This document shows positions 7,575-9,997 of a stretch of 9,997 bases of DNA, piece by piece. The notes under the pieces are model-generated. The model had not been told where the DNA came from. It was given only the letters and a program-made list of their open reading frames with translations, and ran no database searches. The stretch lies in the NCBI GenBank assembly GCA_012959845.1, contig DUCL01000249.1:1-9997 (forward strand), in the 5' to 3' direction. The number at the start of each line of letters is the position of its first letter. Positions within the stretch are counted from its first letter, which is position 1. The position numbers and the translations under genes were made by a program. The stretch is from Candidatus Poseidoniales archaeon. GTDB lineage: Archaea; Thermoplasmatota; Poseidoniia; Poseidoniales; Poseidoniaceae.

Positions 7575-8603
7575 ATGATGAAAGTTCTACTAACGGGTTT
7601 CCATCCATTCGCCCAGCACCAAACCAATATCTCTTGGCAGGTGGCAAAATCATTTCCAGATAGTGCTACTATTGCAGACCCATGGGCCACTCTAAGAAAG
7701 CGGCAACTTGATGTCATCCAAGTAAATGTTGAAACAATTGAATTATCTGTTGACTTATCTGGTTCTAAAGTCGTATCAGAATTGCTTAGAAATGGCCACA
7801 AATACGATGCAATAATACACATTGGCCTCGCTGAAAAATCACTACAGCCAAGGATTGAAAGAGTGGCAAAAGACCTTATTGATATGCGAATTGAGGATAA
7901 TAGTGGCAGAAAGATAGTATCAACTGCTATTTCTGGTAGTGGCGATTTATCTTCAAATATTCAGCATCAATACTGGAAACTTGAAAACTTTTCCAATGAA
8001 GTAATATTCAGTGATGATGCAGGTGAATATTTGTGTAATGAAACATTATACAGAACCCTAGACACAATACACAATTTGCAAATCAAGGATAAGTATTCAA
8101 GAGAACTACCTTGCTTTTTCCTTCACTTACCTCTTGAGTCAAATTATTCGATTAGCCGCTGTCAAGACATTGTCAAAGATTGTATTGCCCATATGTTGTA
8201 TCTGCCAGTAATAGAAGTGGCAGCAGCATTAATAGAAAATGATGATTCATTTTTGATAGCCAAACGTAGTGAAGGAGATGAATTTGCAAATAAATGGGAA
8301 TTCCCTGGCGGTAAATTGGAATCTGGAGAAACTCCATTAACAGCAATTGAAAGAGAAATAATGGAAGAGTTGACACTTAAGGTTAGGCCAATCAATAATG
8401 TTGGCACTTGGCATCATCAATTAACTGATAAAGAGATTTGTCTTCATCTCATAAAATGTCAATATGATGGAATTATTGATATTGACAATACAGAATCACT
8501 TACTGCACATTCACAATTAATGTGGCACCCAAAGAACGAACTAATCGACATTGAGTGGATTGGTTCTGATGGGAGTATTGCGCAATTCTTACAACAGGAA
8601 TGA
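7575..8603 (+). CDS. Pyroglutamyl-peptidase I fused to a MutT-like Nudix hydrolase
   Basis: Residues 1-205 are a pyroglutamyl-peptidase I (peptidase family C15), which removes N-terminal pyroglutamate from peptides. The family start KVLLTGFHPF is present, and the expected Glu-Cys-His triad fits Glu95 (in IERVAKD), Cys154 (in DDAGEYLCNETLY) and His184 (in FFLHLPLE). Residues 212-342 are a Nudix domain with WEFPGGKLESGE and the box Gly246, Glu252, Arg260, Glu261, Glu264 and Glu265; the usual Gly after the EE pair is Thr267. The WEFPGG context is typical of MutT and related nucleoside triphosphate pyrophosphohydrolases that clear damaged nucleotides. Both catalytic sets look intact in one uninterrupted frame. 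The start is ATG 7575 or the adjacent ATG 7578; no clear binding site exists, but a TATA-like box lies at the distance expected for a short leader. The protein is cytoplasmic. The fusion is unusual to me. Confidence 0.88.
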   Translation: MMKVLLTGFHPFAQHQTNISWQVAKSFPDSATIADPWATLRKRQLDVIQVNVETIELSVDLSGSKVVSELLRNGHKYDAIIHIGLAEKSLQPRIERVAKDLIDMRIEDNSGRKIVSTAISGSGDLSSNIQHQYWKLENFSNEVIFSDDAGEYLCNETLYRTLDTIHNLQIKDKYSRELPCFFLHLPLESNYSISRCQDIVKDCIAHMLYLPVIEVAAALIENDDSFLIAKRSEGDEFANKWEFPGGKLESGETPLTAIEREIMEELTLKVRPINNVGTWHHQLTDKEICLHLIKCQYDGIIDIDNTESLTAHSQLMWHPKNELIDIEWIGSDGSIAQFLQQE

Positions 8604-8609
8604 GCATTA

Positions 8610-9086
8610 TCATCTTTCCAACTTGTATATTTTGTATTTCATAAATCCCTTGGCTTGAATCCACAAACGTTTGAACTCCAAGCGAAATAACATCGAGAAA
8701 ATTCTCTTAATTGTGTTAATAGTTAACAAAATATATTCTTTTAAACCAGGCCAATGAGTTATCTCAAACCCGCAATCCTCCAATACATTCGCCATTTTTG
8801 GATTCTTGGTACAACTCAGGATTATTTTCTGGGGCGACATTTCAATCGCCATTAGAACTAATTTCTTGGCATTACCCTTACCTCTATACTTCGGGTCAAT
8901 AATAAATGTAGTAATTTCTGCAGTTTTCCCATAATTGCGAATATCAGTATAGCCAATTATCTGCCCGTCTTGTCTTAGTGTTGCAATATTGCCGGCTAGA
9001 AACTTTTGCTCTGCTTTTAGGCTTCTTGGTGGACGAACTTCAAGTTCTTGGGATAGCATTTCACGCAACCACACCGCATCTTCCAT
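8610..9086 (-). CDS. GNAT-family N-acetyltransferase with a basic C-terminal tail
   Basis: The product has 158 residues. The acetyl-CoA-binding signature is seen at residues 61-76: FIIDPKYRGKGNAKKL, with the R/Q-x-x-G-x-G/A pattern satisfied by Arg68, Gly71 and Ala73. It is preceded by the typical strand pair DGQIIGYTDIRNYGKTAEIT. Strands after the helix (IILSCTKNPKMANVLEDCGF) match the end of the GNAT fold, where the N-x-x-M-x-x-x-L-x-x-x-G-F pattern is common. The last 38 residues or so extend past the domain and are basic and amphipathic (IKRIFSMLFRLEFKRLW), perhaps binding membrane or nucleic acid. The substrate cannot be told. The stop lies six bases from the stop of the convergent peptidase-Nudix gene. 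The gene follows the UPF0201 gene on the same strand after 58 bases, so the two may share a transcript. Confidence 0.85.
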   Translation of the reverse strand: MEDAVWLREMLSQELEVRPPRSLKAEQKFLAGNIATLRQDGQIIGYTDIRNYGKTAEITTFIIDPKYRGKGNAKKLVLMAIEMSPQKIILSCTKNPKMANVLEDCGFEITHWPGLKEYILLTINTIKRIFSMLFRLEFKRLWIQAKGFMKYKIYKLER

Positions 9087-9144
9087 GATGGTACCAGATT
9101 TGAATCATCTAATGGTCTTTGATAGTGAACGTTGACAATACCAT

Positions 9145-9660
9145 TCAAACCCAAGTTGCTGCTTCACCGTCGGCAGCCATGGTATTGTCGTCTCCTATCG
9201 TGCGCGGCACGGAATCTCTTCCTGCATGCCATGTAGCAGCTTCTAACCAATCGTTTAGATCATCGCTAACAAGAGTCACAGTAAACACTCCACCAAGAGG
9301 GATTTCGTTTGGTAGGGGAAATGAAATTTTCCCAGCCAATGCCGCTTGTCTTGACAACTCAAATACTGTTGTTCTATCTTGTAAATTCTTACTCATTGCA
9401 TCTAATGCGGTGTCTAAAATTCTCTGCTGATGAAGTAGTTTCAAAAAATGCGCTAAGTCAATCTGTGTTGCTTTCCAATCAAAGTTAGAGCCTTGGCCAA
9501 GTGTTGGTTCGGCACAATTATCTGGAATTGGAAAGTCAGGAAAAATTTGTAGAATTGATTCAGCGACTTTTGCTGGAGAATCTGCTCCCTTGAGTTTTGT
9601 CTCAATACAAATCTCAATGCCCTCGCCAACACCTGTTAATCGGAGTAGCGGTGCTGACAT
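9145..9660 (-). CDS. UPF0201 family protein (archaeal, possible RNA-binding)
   Basis: From ATG 9660 the product has 171 residues; TTG 9726 in the same frame would add 22 residues. The later start is preferred because the family normally begins just before the first strand, here IEICIETKL. Family features seen in order (numbered from ATG 9660): DSPAKVAESILQIFPD near 27-42, RILDTALDAM near 80-89, TTVFELSRQAALAGKISF near 97-114, and PLGGVFTVTL near 121. The run RILDTA, then TxFxLxxQAAxxGxxSF, then PLG, is what I remember of UPF0201. That family is restricted to archaea, with structures suggesting RNA binding; its biochemical role is not settled. The acidic C-terminal end (TIGDDNTMAADGEAATWV) goes beyond the usual length. 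The glycosyltransferase gene is divergent, and the GNAT gene lies downstream on the same strand. Confidence 0.8.
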   Translation of the reverse strand: MSAPLLRLTGVGEGIEICIETKLKGADSPAKVAESILQIFPDFPIPDNCAEPTLGQGSNFDWKATQIDLAHFLKLLHQQRILDTALDAMSKNLQDRTTVFELSRQAALAGKISFPLPNEIPLGGVFTVTLVSDDLNDWLEAATWHAGRDSVPRTIGDDNTMAADGEAATWV

Positions 9661-9751
9661 GTTTTGGTCGAGATGTTGCCACTTGATGAACTTGCCTTTA
9701 GTGGTAAAATGAGGGCGAAGTGTCAAAGTCCTTCACCTGCGGCCAACACTC

Positions 9752-9997
9752 ATGACTGTGCACAATGGGCCTACAATCGCCACAGTCATTCCCGTGTTAA
9801 ATGAAGAAGGGCATATTGGAAAATGCCTTGAATCACTTATTTCACAAGACCATCCTGTGAATGACCATATGATTTTGGTACTGGATGGTGGTTCAATTGA
9901 TAACACTATTAGCGAAATTGAACTAGTAATTGAAAAGTCAAAACAAATCGATGGGCCTCAAATAGAATTGGCAAGCAACCCTGCCAAGTATGTTTCT
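9752..9997 (+). CDS. Family 2 glycosyltransferase, N-terminal part (runs off the window)
   Basis: Only the first 82 residues are present, starting at ATG 9752 and open to the last base. The sequence TIATVIPVLNEEGHIGKCL is the classical start of the GT-A fold of family 2 glycosyltransferases, with SLISQDHP after it. MILVLDGGSIDNT at residues 40-52 holds the nucleotide-sugar-binding aspartates Asp45 and Asp50. The DGGSxDNT form and the later IELASNPAKYVS resemble, from memory, ExoA-like enzymes that extend cell-surface polysaccharides, but the acceptor cannot be told from this part. The enzyme should act at the cytoplasmic face of the membrane. No ribosome binding site is evident, and the gap to the divergent UPF0201 gene is 91 bases (25 if the TTG start there is right). 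Confidence 0.88.
   Translation, partial: MTVHNGPTIATVIPVLNEEGHIGKCLESLISQDHPVNDHMILVLDGGSIDNTISEIELVIEKSKQIDGPQIELASNPAKYVS

Noticed and set aside
8162..8407. Minus-strand frames inside the Nudix part of the fusion gene
   Set aside because: They are antisense shadows of a domain with an intact catalytic box.
9119..9430. Plus-strand frame of 103 residues
   Set aside because: It lies antisense to the UPF0201 gene, whose family motifs are clear, and has no features of its own.

Overview
The window most likely comes from a marine Group II euryarchaeon (Candidatus Poseidoniales). One gene belongs to UPF0201, which I know as an essentially archaeal family. TATA-like boxes rather than bacterial -35/-10 pairs precede some genes. 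A giant surface protein with one C-terminal membrane anchor ends in a Trp-rich tail of a kind I recall from Poseidoniales proteins. Base composition is moderately AT-rich by eye. The genus cannot be fixed from the sequence alone.

Layout. Bases 5-253 hold the 3' end of a calcium-binding-repeat protein frame that is cut off by an in-frame TGA at the window edge. After a promoter-like gap, 379-5826 encodes a secreted, membrane-anchored giant of about 1,815 residues. It has a signal peptide, propeller-like and Asp-box-like regions, two diverged copies of a module of about 370 residues, one transmembrane helix and a cytoplasmic proline-rich tail. An overlapping gene follows (5819-6319) for a helical protein of unknown function, then a lipoprotein with a metzincin-like zinc site (6365-7144). 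A small two-helix membrane protein lies on the opposite strand (7152-7469), convergent with the lipoprotein gene. Divergent from it is a 342-residue fusion of pyroglutamyl-peptidase I and a MutT-like Nudix domain (7575-8603). That gene runs convergently, with a 6-bp gap, into a GNAT acetyltransferase (8610-9086, minus), which is preceded by the UPF0201 gene (9145-9660, minus). A GT2 glycosyltransferase starts at 9752 and runs off the window.

How the genes fit together. The left two thirds looks like a cell-surface block: giant exoprotein, overlapping cytoplasmic protein and lipoprotein protease. A functional link between them is inferred from order and spacing only. The right third is a mixture of small housekeeping genes on both strands with very short gaps. 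The most unusual points are the peptidase-Nudix fusion, the internal duplication and cytoplasmic tail of the giant, the non-standard third position of the zinc motif, and the interrupted frame at the left edge. No tRNA, rRNA, CRISPR array, insertion sequence or prophage signal was seen.
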